Of a stretch of DNA of 43,975 nucleotides, positions 1-7,400 are shown in pieces. This stretch comes from Prevotella sp. UBA2755 (lineage in GTDB: Bacteria > Bacteroidota > Bacteroidia > Bacteroidales > Bacteroidaceae). The stretch covers positions 131,684-175,658 of the forward strand of contig DEJF01000047.1 in assembly GCA_002353225.1 (NCBI GenBank). The letters run 5' to 3'. Position 1 is the first letter of the stretch. Every line of letters begins with the position of its first letter. Under the pieces are notes generated by a model that ran no database searches, was not told where the DNA came from, and worked only from the letters and a program-made list of their open reading frames with translations. The position numbers were made by a program, and so were the translations under genes.

Positions 1-144
1 GACTTTGCTACTTCTAAGGGCATGGTTGGCGTGAAGGGACACCGTAGTGTTGGTGGTTTCCGTGCTTCTTGCTACAACGCTCAGACGATCGAGGGTGTTA
101 ACGCCTTGGTTGCTTGCATGAAGGAATTTGAGGCGAAACACTAA
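1..144 (+). CDS. serC: Phosphoserine aminotransferase, C-terminal fragment
   Basis: Only the last 47 codons are inside the window; the frame is open from base 1 to the TAA at 142-144. The fragment contains G-H-R-S-V-G-G-F-R-A-S, typical of the C-terminus of SerC, and ends in a helix of the kind seen in that family. SerC is a PLP enzyme that converts 3-phosphohydroxypyruvate and glutamate to phosphoserine. The next gene, serA, makes its substrate, which supports the call. The gap to serA is 36 bases of simple repeat with no terminator, so the two are probably co-transcribed. Confidence 0.9.
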   Translation, partial: DFATSKGMVGVKGHRSVGGFRASCYNAQTIEGVNALVACMKEFEAKH

Positions 145-148
145 GTTT

Positions 149-180
149 AGTTCATAGTTCATAGTTCATAGTTTATAGTT
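149..180. repeat. 7-bp tandem repeat between serC and serA
   Basis: The unit TAGTTCA is repeated about 4.5 times (the fourth copy is TAGTTTA) and runs right up to the serA ATG. It fills almost the whole serC-serA spacer. No ribosome-binding site or promoter is visible in it. Slippage here would change the distance between the two genes. Confidence 0.85.
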
Positions 181-1098
181 ATGAAGATTCTTGTTGCAAC
201 AGAGAAGCCATTCGCAGCAGCCGCTGTAAATGGTATCAAAGCAGAGGTTGAGGCTGCTGGTCATGAACTCGCCCTGCTGGAGAAATATACAGAGAAGGCT
301 CAGTTGTTGGATGCAGTGAAGGATGCTGACGCACTGATTATCCGTTCGGATAAGGTGGATGCTGAGGTGCTGGACGCTGCCAAGCAGTTGAAGATTGTGG
401 TTCGTGCTGGTGCTGGTTACGATAATATCGACCTTGCTGCCGCTACTGCCCACAATGTCGTAGCAGAGAACACCCCAGGACAGAACGCTAATGCCGTTGC
501 CGAGTTGGTATTCGGTTTGTTGGTAATGGCTGTTCGTGGTTTCTATAATGGTAAGAGCGGTTCTGAGTTGCTGGGTAAGAAACTGGGTATTCTTGCTTTT
601 GGTAATGTAGGTCGCAATGTGGCTCGCATCGCCAAGGGATTTGGAATGGATGTTTATGCTTACGATGCTTTCTGCCCTGCAGAGGTTATCGAGAAGGCTG
701 GCGTACATGCCGTTGCTAATCAGGATGCTCTCTTTGAGACTTGTGATGTCGTTTCCCTGCATATCCCCGCAACACCAGAGACCAAGCAGAGCATCAACTA
801 CGCACTGGTTGGTAAGATGAAGAAGGGTGGTATCTTGGTGAACACTGCTCGTAAGGAGGTTATCAACGAGCCCGAGTTGTTGAAGTTGATGGCTGAGCGT
901 GAGGACTTGAAGTTCGTTACTGACATCATGCCTGATGCTAATGCTGACTTCCAGCAGTTTGAGGGACGTTATTTCTCTACTCCTAAGAAGATGGGTGCTC
1001 AGACAGCCGAGGCTAATATCAATGCAGGTATTGCCGCTGCCAAGCAGATCAACGCCTTCTTCAAGGATGGTGATACCAAGTTCCAGGTGAACAAGTAA
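181..1098 (+). CDS. serA: D-3-phosphoglycerate dehydrogenase (short type)
   Basis: This 305-residue enzyme carries out the first step of serine synthesis, oxidising 3-phosphoglycerate with NAD. It has a D-isomer 2-hydroxyacid dehydrogenase fold with the NAD-binding turn F-G-N-V-G-R near residues 140-145 and the substrate arginine in N-T-A-R-K (R224). There is no C-terminal ACT domain, so it is the short form and serine feedback through ACT is not expected. Most family members have a catalytic histidine in T-P-H-I-G-A. Here the segment reads T-P-K-K-M-G-A (267-273), with lysine instead. From memory, this replacement marks the type III enzymes of Bacteroidetes and Entamoeba. It lies downstream of serC and ends at a strong terminator. 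Confidence 0.93.
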   Translation: MKILVATEKPFAAAAVNGIKAEVEAAGHELALLEKYTEKAQLLDAVKDADALIIRSDKVDAEVLDAAKQLKIVVRAGAGYDNIDLAAATAHNVVAENTPGQNANAVAELVFGLLVMAVRGFYNGKSGSELLGKKLGILAFGNVGRNVARIAKGFGMDVYAYDAFCPAEVIEKAGVHAVANQDALFETCDVVSLHIPATPETKQSINYALVGKMKKGGILVNTARKEVINEPELLKLMAEREDLKFVTDIMPDANADFQQFEGRYFSTPKKMGAQTAEANINAGIAAAKQINAFFKDGDTKFQVNK

Positions 1099-1120
1099 TA
1101 TATAAATAAGGTATAAAGAA

Positions 1121-1156
1121 AGAGCCTGACATTCAAAAGTGTCAGGCTCTCTTTTT
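1121..1156. terminator. Bidirectional intrinsic terminator between serA and GH5 gene
   Basis: A perfect 11-bp stem (AGAGCCTGACA at 1121-1131, its complement at 1140-1150) with an 8-base loop is followed by a T run on the plus strand and preceded by an A-rich stretch. It can therefore stop serA on one strand and the GH5 operon on the other. The GH5 stop codon (1155-1157) sits in the T run. Confidence 0.93.
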
Positions 1157-2864
1157 ATTTGGCAATGTATTTCTTTCCGTTCAGGATATAGATACCATGT
1201 TGTGGTTTGGTTATCCGTTTTCCTTGGAGGTTATAGATAGCACCTTTATTGGCAGCATCCATGGTGATAGTCTTTATACCTGTTGTTGCGGTGAGCACAA
1301 TCATTTTCAGCCGAACACCATGTCCCTGTACTGCTAATCCTTTCTGTGCAATGAGGTTGTAGACATCCTCACTAAAAGTGATGACAGAGACACCGTCCTC
1401 TCCATTTGCTATACCATGGATATCTGAGGGTACATATTCTTTCGTGATTGTTTGTCCATCTATGATAAAAGACGGGTTGCTATTCCAGTCACCATAGAAA
1501 AACTGTATCATGTTATAGTCGGTAAAGTCTAACGTATAATAGAGGAGTAGTTTGACATCCTTGCCGATAGCCGAGAATTCACTGGCGGGAATCGTCACCT
1601 GAAGACCATCTCCCCAGTCCATCATAGCGTCACCTTCCCAATACACATTACCGTCAGTAGGCACATCAATGTCTTCATGATGTTCAGGCTCCTTGTACTC
1701 TGTACCAGCACCCTCGCAGATACCTTTTAGGAAATACTCATTACCAACAGCCATATTCTGACTGCGTCTAAAGATACCGAAAGCCTCATTGCCGTTACTG
1801 AACACGTTGTTGTCCCATACGAAGGCTGCGAACCCACGCTTACGGGCATTCGCTACCGTAGTCTTCAGATAGTATTGCATATTCTCCTGCTGTGTCTGCT
1901 TGTCATCACTGGTATAGTGGTTGGTTACACCATATTCTCCCATGACGATGCCCAGTCCTTTCTTACCCCATGTGTTGTTAATGCGGTCGAAGAGGTTAGC
2001 CTGTGTCGTCTCATTGTCAGAGGGAATAGACTTCCCCTTGGCTTTTGCCTTGTCCTCATAAGCCTTTCCCCAGTAATAATAATCACTATTGGCATTGCCT
2101 GTCAGCAGTCCATAGCCATAGGGGTCATAATAGTGGTATTCCACACAGAGTCTTCCCTCCACTTTGTCTGTGGGGATGGTAAAACCGTTGAGTCCATGGT
2201 AGGGACTGCAAGCATAGGTCTGTACAACGAGGACACGATAGAGGTTCTTACCTCCTGTAGCGCGGACAGCATTGACAAATGTCTGGTTGTAACTGTTCTG
2301 CACATCCTGGTTCTCCTTGGTAGGATTAGCCCAGTTGATAGTAGTCTCATTAGTGCCAGCAAAAGCCAGTTTCTCCCCGTAATCCTTAAAGGCATTGGCG
2401 ATGTTTGTCCATAAAGCACTCAACTTCTTGTTGTTTGCCTGCTGTTTGGCATAAGTGGGGTTACGGTCATACCATTCCTCATGGTGGTCGTTGATGACGA
2501 CATACATATCCTCTGCCAAGCACCAGTCAACGATTTCCTTCACCCGTGCCAGCCAGTCGGCGTTAATGGTCATTGTCGTAGAATTTGTCAGGTGGTCGCC
2601 CCAGCGGATAGGAATACGGATAGCATTGAATCCTGCCTCATGGACTTTCTTGATCATCTCCTGAGTAGTCTTGGGATTACCCCATGCTGTCTCATTGCCT
2701 GCACTCTCTAACGAGTTTCCAAGATTCCAACCCATTACCACATTGCGGGTCCATTCTTGAGCACTAAGGGTCATTCCCTCATTGTTGGATGATGTACCAT
2801 CCGCATAAGTATGACTGGCAAATGCCAGAAGCATACTAATGATTAAAGTAAAATAGCGATTCAT
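1155..2864 (-). CDS. Secreted GH5 family endoglucanase-like enzyme (first of tandem pair)
   Basis: 569 residues. A signal peptide covers about 1-21 (cut near T-Y-A-D). The GH5 catalytic domain spans about 32-385. It carries G-W-N-L-G-N (45-50), N-D-H-H (125-128), a T-N-E acid/base motif (E173), H-Y near 244-245 and the nucleophile in M-G-E-Y-G (E310). The opening resembles subfamily 4 (endoglucanase/xyloglucanase), though the substrate cannot be fixed by eye. Residues about 400-530 look like a beta-sandwich accessory domain. The end, Y-N-L-Q-G-K-R ... G-I-Y-I-L-N-G-K-K, is the C-terminal tag shared by many secreted proteins here. The start is 14 bases beyond the stop of the next GH5 gene, so both are probably one transcript running toward serA. 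Confidence 0.9.
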   Translation of the reverse strand: MNRYFTLIISMLLAFASHTYADGTSSNNEGMTLSAQEWTRNVVMGWNLGNSLESAGNETAWGNPKTTQEMIKKVHEAGFNAIRIPIRWGDHLTNSTTMTINADWLARVKEIVDWCLAEDMYVVINDHHEEWYDRNPTYAKQQANNKKLSALWTNIANAFKDYGEKLAFAGTNETTINWANPTKENQDVQNSYNQTFVNAVRATGGKNLYRVLVVQTYACSPYHGLNGFTIPTDKVEGRLCVEYHYYDPYGYGLLTGNANSDYYYWGKAYEDKAKAKGKSIPSDNETTQANLFDRINNTWGKKGLGIVMGEYGVTNHYTSDDKQTQQENMQYYLKTTVANARKRGFAAFVWDNNVFSNGNEAFGIFRRSQNMAVGNEYFLKGICEGAGTEYKEPEHHEDIDVPTDGNVYWEGDAMMDWGDGLQVTIPASEFSAIGKDVKLLLYYTLDFTDYNMIQFFYGDWNSNPSFIIDGQTITKEYVPSDIHGIANGEDGVSVITFSEDVYNLIAQKGLAVQGHGVRLKMIVLTATTGIKTITMDAANKGAIYNLQGKRITKPQHGIYILNGKKYIAK

Positions 2865-2878
2865 TGTATTAGTAATAT

Positions 2879-4546
2879 TTATTTAATGTATTTCTTTCCG
2901 TTCTGAATGTAGATCCCATGTTTAGGTTGTACTATTTGCTGACCTTTCAGATTATAAAAGCGCTTGTCAGTGGGACGATTCGCTTTTGCAGGTTGAATAC
3001 CAGTGATGATCTTCTCATCAACAGTACATCCCCAGAAAGGTGTCACTTCCTTTTTCAGTTTCGTACCATCCGACTTGATAAGGTAGACGTTCTTCACTGT
3101 TATCTGAAGATTGGGAATACAACATTGCAAAGTAATACGCTTGAGTGTAGTCCCCATGTTTGAGGTGAATTTCAAAGTGCTATTTGCTGTAGTAATGCCT
3201 TGGACCATATCGGTATTGTCATTCTTGTAGACCTTGAATTGTAATGTACCAGAAGTGGGTGCCTCAGCCAACTCAAGTTCCATTCCCTGATAGGAGGACG
3301 TGGAGAGAGAGTTACTATACAGGTTTAACTCTGACCACTGATTGGTATAACTAACATCATATACTGTGGTTCCTAAATCCTCCCGGGTAGGAAACTTATA
3401 ACCGTCCGAACTGCCATAATATGCTTTCATGATGGCTTCTGCTAAGTCTGCCTGATTGAAGACAGGGACAGAACGGTTCGTCCCGTCCGACAGACCCATC
3501 CAAAGGAATGTTCCACAATTCTTTGCTTTGGCGGCTTTTACGAAGAAGTCTACAAATTGCATCACATTTTCATGGCGTACGTCATAGTCAACCTCACCGT
3601 CATTGGCTGTTCCCCATTCTCCGATGATAACGGGGGTTCCCTTGGAAATGAAGTAGGTGTTGAGGGCGTTGAACATATCGTTTACCTCCGTCTTCATACT
3701 GCTGATATTCTTCACGTTAGGGTAGGCGTGAACCTGTACGGCAATATGTCCTGCGCCTGCTATCGCATCAGAAGGTATTATCATCTCCTTCAGAGGGTCT
3801 TTCAAATGTGTGTTCCAATTTCCCGCTCCATTACATGCTCCATAAGTGTTGACCACCAGGTTACGTTTGGCATTATTACCCCCAGTAGCACGTACTGCAT
3901 TTACAAAACTCTGTGCAAAACTATTGATGGCTTGATAGGCATCAGCCGCATCCGTAGCATGATAGCCACCAGATCTTGCGAAGGTGGCAAAACACCATGA
4001 GTTATATTCGTCCAGCATCTCATTATAACTCTCGAAAAGGAGTTTGTCGCCATAGTCCTTGAATTCCTCAGCAATCTGTGTCCACAAGGACTCGTATTTG
4101 GCTTTCACATTATTATAGGTGTTCATGCTGGCATGTAACCAATGGAAACTCCCGTCACCTGTGTCGTGATGGACGTTCAGAAGACAATACATGCCATTAT
4201 CTATAACATAGTCAACCACTTCATGGACACGTTTCATCCAGGCAGCATCCACCTTATTGGAAGAATCCATGTGGGGAAACCATGTAACAGGAATTCGAAT
4301 AGCGCCAAAACCCGCCTCTTTCATCATCTTCATCAACTCAGGTTTGGTATAAGGTTGTCCCCAACAAGTCTCAGAGGAAAGGTCCTGCCTTCCCCCATTG
4401 TTGTTATTCGCATCCAAGGTGTTTCCTAAATTCCAGCCCACACCCATATTCTTCACTGCTTCTGTTGCTGTTTCAAAACTCTGTGCGTGAGTAGTCCATA
4501 CAGATACAATAAGCATACTGATGGTTAACAGAATTCTTGTGTTCAT
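2879..4546 (-). CDS. Secreted GH5 family glucanase-like enzyme (second of tandem pair)
   Basis: 555 residues. A signal peptide is cut near T-T-H-A-Q (about 21). The GH5 domain covers about 25-375, with G-W-N-L-G-N (37-42), N-V-H-H (124-127), the acid/base in S-Y-N-E-M (E176), H-A-Y near 273-275 and the nucleophile in I-G-E-W-G (E310). Residues about 395-500 look like a beta-sandwich binding domain, followed by the shared C-terminal tag (Y-N-L-K-G ... G-I-Y-I-Q-N-G-K-K). Its layout matches the neighbouring GH5 gene but the sequences differ clearly, so the duplication is old or the two were acquired together. It is first in the two-gene operon; a TAnnTTTG element lies just upstream. Confidence 0.9.
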   Translation of the reverse strand: MNTRILLTISMLIVSVWTTHAQSFETATEAVKNMGVGWNLGNTLDANNNNGGRQDLSSETCWGQPYTKPELMKMMKEAGFGAIRIPVTWFPHMDSSNKVDAAWMKRVHEVVDYVIDNGMYCLLNVHHDTGDGSFHWLHASMNTYNNVKAKYESLWTQIAEEFKDYGDKLLFESYNEMLDEYNSWCFATFARSGGYHATDAADAYQAINSFAQSFVNAVRATGGNNAKRNLVVNTYGACNGAGNWNTHLKDPLKEMIIPSDAIAGAGHIAVQVHAYPNVKNISSMKTEVNDMFNALNTYFISKGTPVIIGEWGTANDGEVDYDVRHENVMQFVDFFVKAAKAKNCGTFLWMGLSDGTNRSVPVFNQADLAEAIMKAYYGSSDGYKFPTREDLGTTVYDVSYTNQWSELNLYSNSLSTSSYQGMELELAEAPTSGTLQFKVYKNDNTDMVQGITTANSTLKFTSNMGTTLKRITLQCCIPNLQITVKNVYLIKSDGTKLKKEVTPFWGCTVDEKIITGIQPAKANRPTDKRFYNLKGQQIVQPKHGIYIQNGKKYIK

Positions 4547-4572
4547 TTGCTAATAGTTTAAGTTTCTGTCTG

Positions 4573-4620
4573 CAAATATACGGAATAATTTTGAGGATTC
4601 AGAACTTTTCAGTAAATTTG
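4573..4620. promoter_or_regulatory. Divergent promoters: GH5 operon (minus) and HIT-DUF1015 (plus)
   Basis: Plus strand: TTTG at 4590-4593, a 19-base spacer, then TAAATTTG at 4613-4620, matching the Bacteroidota -33/-7 pattern, 35 bases before the HIT start. Minus strand: TATATTTG (complement of 4573-4580) precedes the GH5 gene by about 26 bases; its -33 box is poor. Confidence 0.7.
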
Positions 4621-4655
4621 CATCAAAATATATATAACTTAGAAACAAACGAACT

Positions 4656-5081
4656 ATGCAAAGTGATCCCAAACAGTGCTTGTACTGCACTAACAATCAG
4701 ACACTGCACGACTTGATGATTGAGATTTGCGAACTCTCAGTCTCTCGTGCTTTCCTTTTCAAAGAGCAGACCTATCGTGGTCGTTGTCTTGTTGCCTATA
4801 AGGACCATGTCAACGACTTAAACGAATTGTCGGACGAAGACCGTAATGCCTTTATGGCTGATGTGGCTCGTGTGACCCGTGCCATGCAGAAGGCATTCAA
4901 TCCGGAGAAGATTAACTATGGTGCTTATAGTGACAAGTTGTCTCACCTCCATTTCCATTTGGCTCCAAAGTATGTGGATGGTCCGGACTATGGCGGTACG
5001 TTCCAGATGAATCCAGGAAAGGTATATCTCTCTGATGCCGAGTATCAGGAGATGATTGATAAAATTAAAGCAAACTTGTAA
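4656..5081 (+). CDS. HIT family protein (histidine-triad nucleotide hydrolase)
   Basis: 141 residues. The histidine triad reads H-L-H-F-H-L (H97, H99, H101); the family uses it to attack the alpha-phosphate of nucleotides such as AMP derivatives or dinucleoside polyphosphates. A C-x-x-C pair (C8, C11) near the N-terminus, as in many HIT proteins, may bind zinc. No signal peptide is seen, so it is cytoplasmic. Two bases separate its stop from the DUF1015 start, and the two genes share the promoter at 4590-4620. The precise substrate is unknown. Confidence 0.92.
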   Translation: MQSDPKQCLYCTNNQTLHDLMIEICELSVSRAFLFKEQTYRGRCLVAYKDHVNDLNELSDEDRNAFMADVARVTRAMQKAFNPEKINYGAYSDKLSHLHFHLAPKYVDGPDYGGTFQMNPGKVYLSDAEYQEMIDKIKANL

Positions 5082-5083
5082 TT

Positions 5084-6331
5084 ATGGCAATTGTAAAACC
5101 ATTTAAAGGAATACGCCCACCGAAAGACTTGGTGGAGCAGGTGGAGAGTCGTCCCTACGATGTGCTGGACTCTGAGGAAGCACGTGCGGAGGCTGGCGAT
5201 AACGAGAAGAGTCTGTATCATATCATCAAACCGGAGATAGATTTCCCCGTTGGTACTTCCGAATATGATCCTCGTGTCTATGAGAAAGCCGCTGAGAATT
5301 TCAAGAAGTTCCAGGATAAGGGCTGGTTGGTACAAGACGCGCGCGAACATTATTATATATATGCTCAGACCATGAACGGTAAGACACAGTATGGTTTGGT
5401 GGTATGTGCCCATACTGATGATTATATGAAGGGCAATATCAAGAAGCATGAGTTGACTCGTCGCGACAAGGAGGAAGACCGTATGAAGCATGTCCGTGTG
5501 AATAATGCGAACATCGAGCCGGTATTCTTCGCTTATCCTGATAATGCTGTGCTCGACCAGTTGATTAAACGTTATGCCGCTACGGAACCAGAATATGACT
5601 TTATTGCTCCTATTGACGGTTTCCGTCATCAGTTTTGGGTAATTGATAATGAGCAGGATATGTCAACCATCACCGCTGAGTTTGCCAAGATGCCGTCTCT
5701 TTATATCGCTGACGGTCACCATCGTTCTGCTGCTGCCGCTTTGGTAGGTGCTGAGAAACAGAAGCAGAACCCTAACCACAAAGGTGATGAGGAGTATAAT
5801 TTCTTCATGGCAGTATGTTTCCAGGCAAGTCAGTTGACCATCCTCGACTATAACCGCGTCGTGAAAGACCTCAACGGTATGTCGTCAGAGGAGTTTCTTG
5901 CTGCCCTTCAGGTGAACTTCATCGTAGAGGATAAGGGTACCGAGATTTATAAGCCTCAGCAGTTGCATGAGTTCTCACTCTATCTCGACCAGCACTGGTA
6001 CAGTTTGAAGGCAAAGGAGGGTACCTATGACAATACTGACCCCATTGGTGTGCTGGATGTGGATATCAGCAGTCGTCTGATTCTCGATGAGATTCTGAAC
6101 ATTGGTGACTTGCGTTCCTCCAAGCGTATCGATTTTGTTGGTGGTCTGCGTGGACTGGGTGAACTGAAACGCCGTGTGGACAGTGGGGAGATGCGAGCAG
6201 CCCTTGCCCTTTATCCAGTGACGATGCAGCAGATCATGGATATTGCTGACAGTGGTAAGATCATGCCCCCGAAGGCTACATGGTTTGAGCCGAAACTGCG
6301 TTCAGGATTGGTAATTCACAAACTAGTCTAA
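5084..6331 (+). CDS. DUF1015 family protein, possible serine-metabolism protein
   Basis: 415 residues. It opens with V-K-P-F-K-G-I-R-P and R-P-Y-D-V-L and carries A-D-G-H-H-R-S-A-A-A in the middle, both typical of DUF1015 (COG4198). The D-G-H-H-R motif recalls the D-G-x-H-R motif of ParB-fold nucleotide enzymes, a group that includes free-serine kinases; that link is my inference. From memory, DUF1015 genes often sit beside serC and serA. Here the gene is about 4 kb from serA, with the GH5 pair and HIT gene between. No phosphoserine phosphatase gene is visible in the window. The protein is cytoplasmic, and the biochemical role is unknown. Confidence 0.85.
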   Translation: MAIVKPFKGIRPPKDLVEQVESRPYDVLDSEEARAEAGDNEKSLYHIIKPEIDFPVGTSEYDPRVYEKAAENFKKFQDKGWLVQDAREHYYIYAQTMNGKTQYGLVVCAHTDDYMKGNIKKHELTRRDKEEDRMKHVRVNNANIEPVFFAYPDNAVLDQLIKRYAATEPEYDFIAPIDGFRHQFWVIDNEQDMSTITAEFAKMPSLYIADGHHRSAAAALVGAEKQKQNPNHKGDEEYNFFMAVCFQASQLTILDYNRVVKDLNGMSSEEFLAALQVNFIVEDKGTEIYKPQQLHEFSLYLDQHWYSLKAKEGTYDNTDPIGVLDVDISSRLILDEILNIGDLRSSKRIDFVGGLRGLGELKRRVDSGEMRAALALYPVTMQQIMDIADSGKIMPPKATWFEPKLRSGLVIHKLV

Positions 6332-6332
6332 A

Positions 6333-6376
6333 GAATCTAGAATATTCTAGAACACTCTAGAACACTCTAGAAAATC
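6333..6376. repeat. 10-bp CTAGAA-type tandem repeat
   Basis: CTAG recurs at 6337, 6347, 6357 and 6367, exactly every 10 bases, in units such as CTAGAACACT. The array begins right after the DUF1015 stop codon and ends 10 bases before the next gene. A second array of the same unit lies at 23661-23714. TTCTAGAA is self-complementary, so the array can also fold. Confidence 0.85.
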
Positions 6377-6385
6377 TATCAATCA

Positions 6386-6964
6386 ATGACCGACGAATAC
6401 AAGACAATAAAAGCGACAAGCGAGGGATATTACACCGAGAAGCGGAGTAAGTTCCTCGCTTTTGCGCACCACGTCGAGACCGTCGATGAGGTAAAGGATA
6501 TCCTTGCCGGTTACCGCAAGAAATACTATGATGCACGTCATGTCTGTTATGCCTATATGTTGGGAGCGGGTAGGGAAGAGTTCCGTGCCAATGATGACGG
6601 AGAACCGTCCAGTACAGCAGGCAAACCCATCCTTGGACAAATCAACTCCAACGAATTGACGGATATTCTTATTGTGGTAGTGCGTTATTATGGTGGGGTG
6701 AACTTAGGGACCAGTGGACTGATTGTCGCCTATCGGGAGGCTGCCGCAGATGCTATTGCCCATGCTACGATTGAGATGCGACAGGTGGAAGAGGTCATCA
6801 CCTACACTTTTGCTTATCCGCAGATGAACGACGTGATGCGTATTGTCAAGGAGATGAATCCCCGTATCCTTTCCCAGACGTTCGATAACACGTGCGAGAT
6901 AAAGTTGTCTATTCGTCAGAGTGAGGCAGAACAGTTGCGCAACCGCCTTGGTAAACTCTTGTGA
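6386..6964 (+). CDS. YigZ/IMPACT family protein
   Basis: 192 residues, the usual length for the UPF0029 (YigZ/IMPACT) family. The N-terminal domain has K-R-S-K-F-L-A and the H-V-C-Y-A-Y and D-D-G-E-P-S-S-T-A-G-K-P motifs; V-V-V-R-Y-Y-G-G-V-N-L-G-T-S-G follows. A C-terminal ferredoxin-like domain covers about 130-190. The fold is related to ribosomal protein S5 domain 2 and EF-G domains, and eukaryotic IMPACT regulates translation, but the bacterial role is not settled. It lies downstream of DUF1015, separated by the 10-bp repeat, and may be read from the same transcript. Confidence 0.92.
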   Translation: MTDEYKTIKATSEGYYTEKRSKFLAFAHHVETVDEVKDILAGYRKKYYDARHVCYAYMLGAGREEFRANDDGEPSSTAGKPILGQINSNELTDILIVVVRYYGGVNLGTSGLIVAYREAAADAIAHATIEMRQVEEVITYTFAYPQMNDVMRIVKEMNPRILSQTFDNTCEIKLSIRQSEAEQLRNRLGKLL

Positions 6965-6979
6965 TTTGTCAACGATAAA

Positions 6980-7011
6980 TTTGGTGGATTCAAATATTTG
7001 CACTATCTTTG
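6980..7011 (+). promoter_or_regulatory. Promoter of tRNA-Ser
   Basis: TTTG at 6980-6983, a 20-base spacer and TATCTTTG at 7004-7011 match the Bacteroidota sigma consensus closely. Transcription would start near 7018, about 75 bases before the mature tRNA. Confidence 0.75.
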
Positions 7012-7092
7012 CATCCGTTTTGAGGAAGGTTCAGTTTCTGTTTCTTCCTCACGTTCAGCAAAACGAGTAAACTCGTTTGCTCTCACTTAATT

Positions 7093-7180
7093 GGAAGGTT
7101 GGCAGAGTGACCGAATGCGCTGGACTCGAAATCCGGTATACCCCTTTCGGGTATCGGGGGTTTGAATCCCTCACCTTCCG
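7093..7180 (+). tRNA. tRNA-Ser (anticodon CGA)
   Basis: The 7-bp acceptor stem pairs GGAAGGT (7093-7099) with ACCTTCC (7173-7179), followed by discriminator G. The anticodon loop reads CTCGAAA, giving CGA, which decodes UCG. A long variable arm (ACCCC-TTTC-GGGT region) marks it as class II, and the T-loop TTTGAATCC is present. The CCA end is not encoded. It has its own promoter and a terminator at 7211-7239. Confidence 0.96.
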
Positions 7181-7219
7181 CAGAAGAGCAAGAATCCCTC
7201 TCCTTCCGCCAAAAGAGCG
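7164..7219. repeat. 28-bp imperfect tandem duplication of the tRNA-Ser 3' end
   Basis: The segment from 7164 (GAATCCCTCACCTTCCGCAG and on) is repeated from 7192 with a few changes (GAATCCCTCTCCTTCCGCCA). The copy includes part of the T-arm, the 3' acceptor strand and the beginning of the terminator's left arm. It could be a slippage duplication or the remnant of an integration site at the tRNA 3' end. Confidence 0.75.
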
Positions 7220-7239
7220 ACCTTAGGGTTGCTCTTTTT
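7211..7239 (+). terminator. Intrinsic terminator after tRNA-Ser
   Basis: The stem AGAGCGACC (7214-7222) pairs with GGTTGCTCT (7227-7235, one G-T pair) around a TTAG loop and is followed by TTTT. Confidence 0.9.
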
Positions 7240-7292
7240 CGCGTTGAAACCTAAGAAAATAATCCATAGAGGTGTACAAAAAGAAATAAAAA

Positions 7293-7316
7293 GGTGGATA
7301 AAACGTTTTCTTCACC
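7293..7316. promoter_or_regulatory. Candidate operator palindrome upstream of the GH43 operon
   Basis: GGTG (7293-7296) and CACC (7313-7316) flank the perfect core AAAACGTTTT (7300-7309). Ten of the twelve arm positions match. The centre lies about 55 bases upstream of the -7 element, a usual place for an activator site. The binding protein is unknown. Confidence 0.45.
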
Positions 7317-7358
7317 TATTTATTATTAAAAATATTCTTATTTAATAAAATAAAACAT

Positions 7359-7366
7359 TATCTTTG
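7359..7366 (+). promoter_or_regulatory. Promoter -7 element of the GH43 operon
   Basis: TATCTTTG lies 34 bases before the GH43 start, in very AT-rich DNA. No TTTG is found at the normal -33 distance, which fits a promoter that needs an activator. Confidence 0.6.
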
Positions 7367-7400
7367 CAATCAATTACAACAACTACTAAAAAATTAAAAC

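Noticed and set aside
6337..6376. Heat-shock-element-like GAA/TTC pattern in the CTAGAA repeat
   Set aside because: That motif is eukaryotic; here it simply results from the repeat unit.
7164..7219. Boundary of a present-day integrated island at tRNA-Ser
   Set aside because: The two copies are adjacent, no integrase or phage gene is nearby, and the next genes look like native secreted enzymes. Only a scar or slippage remains possible.
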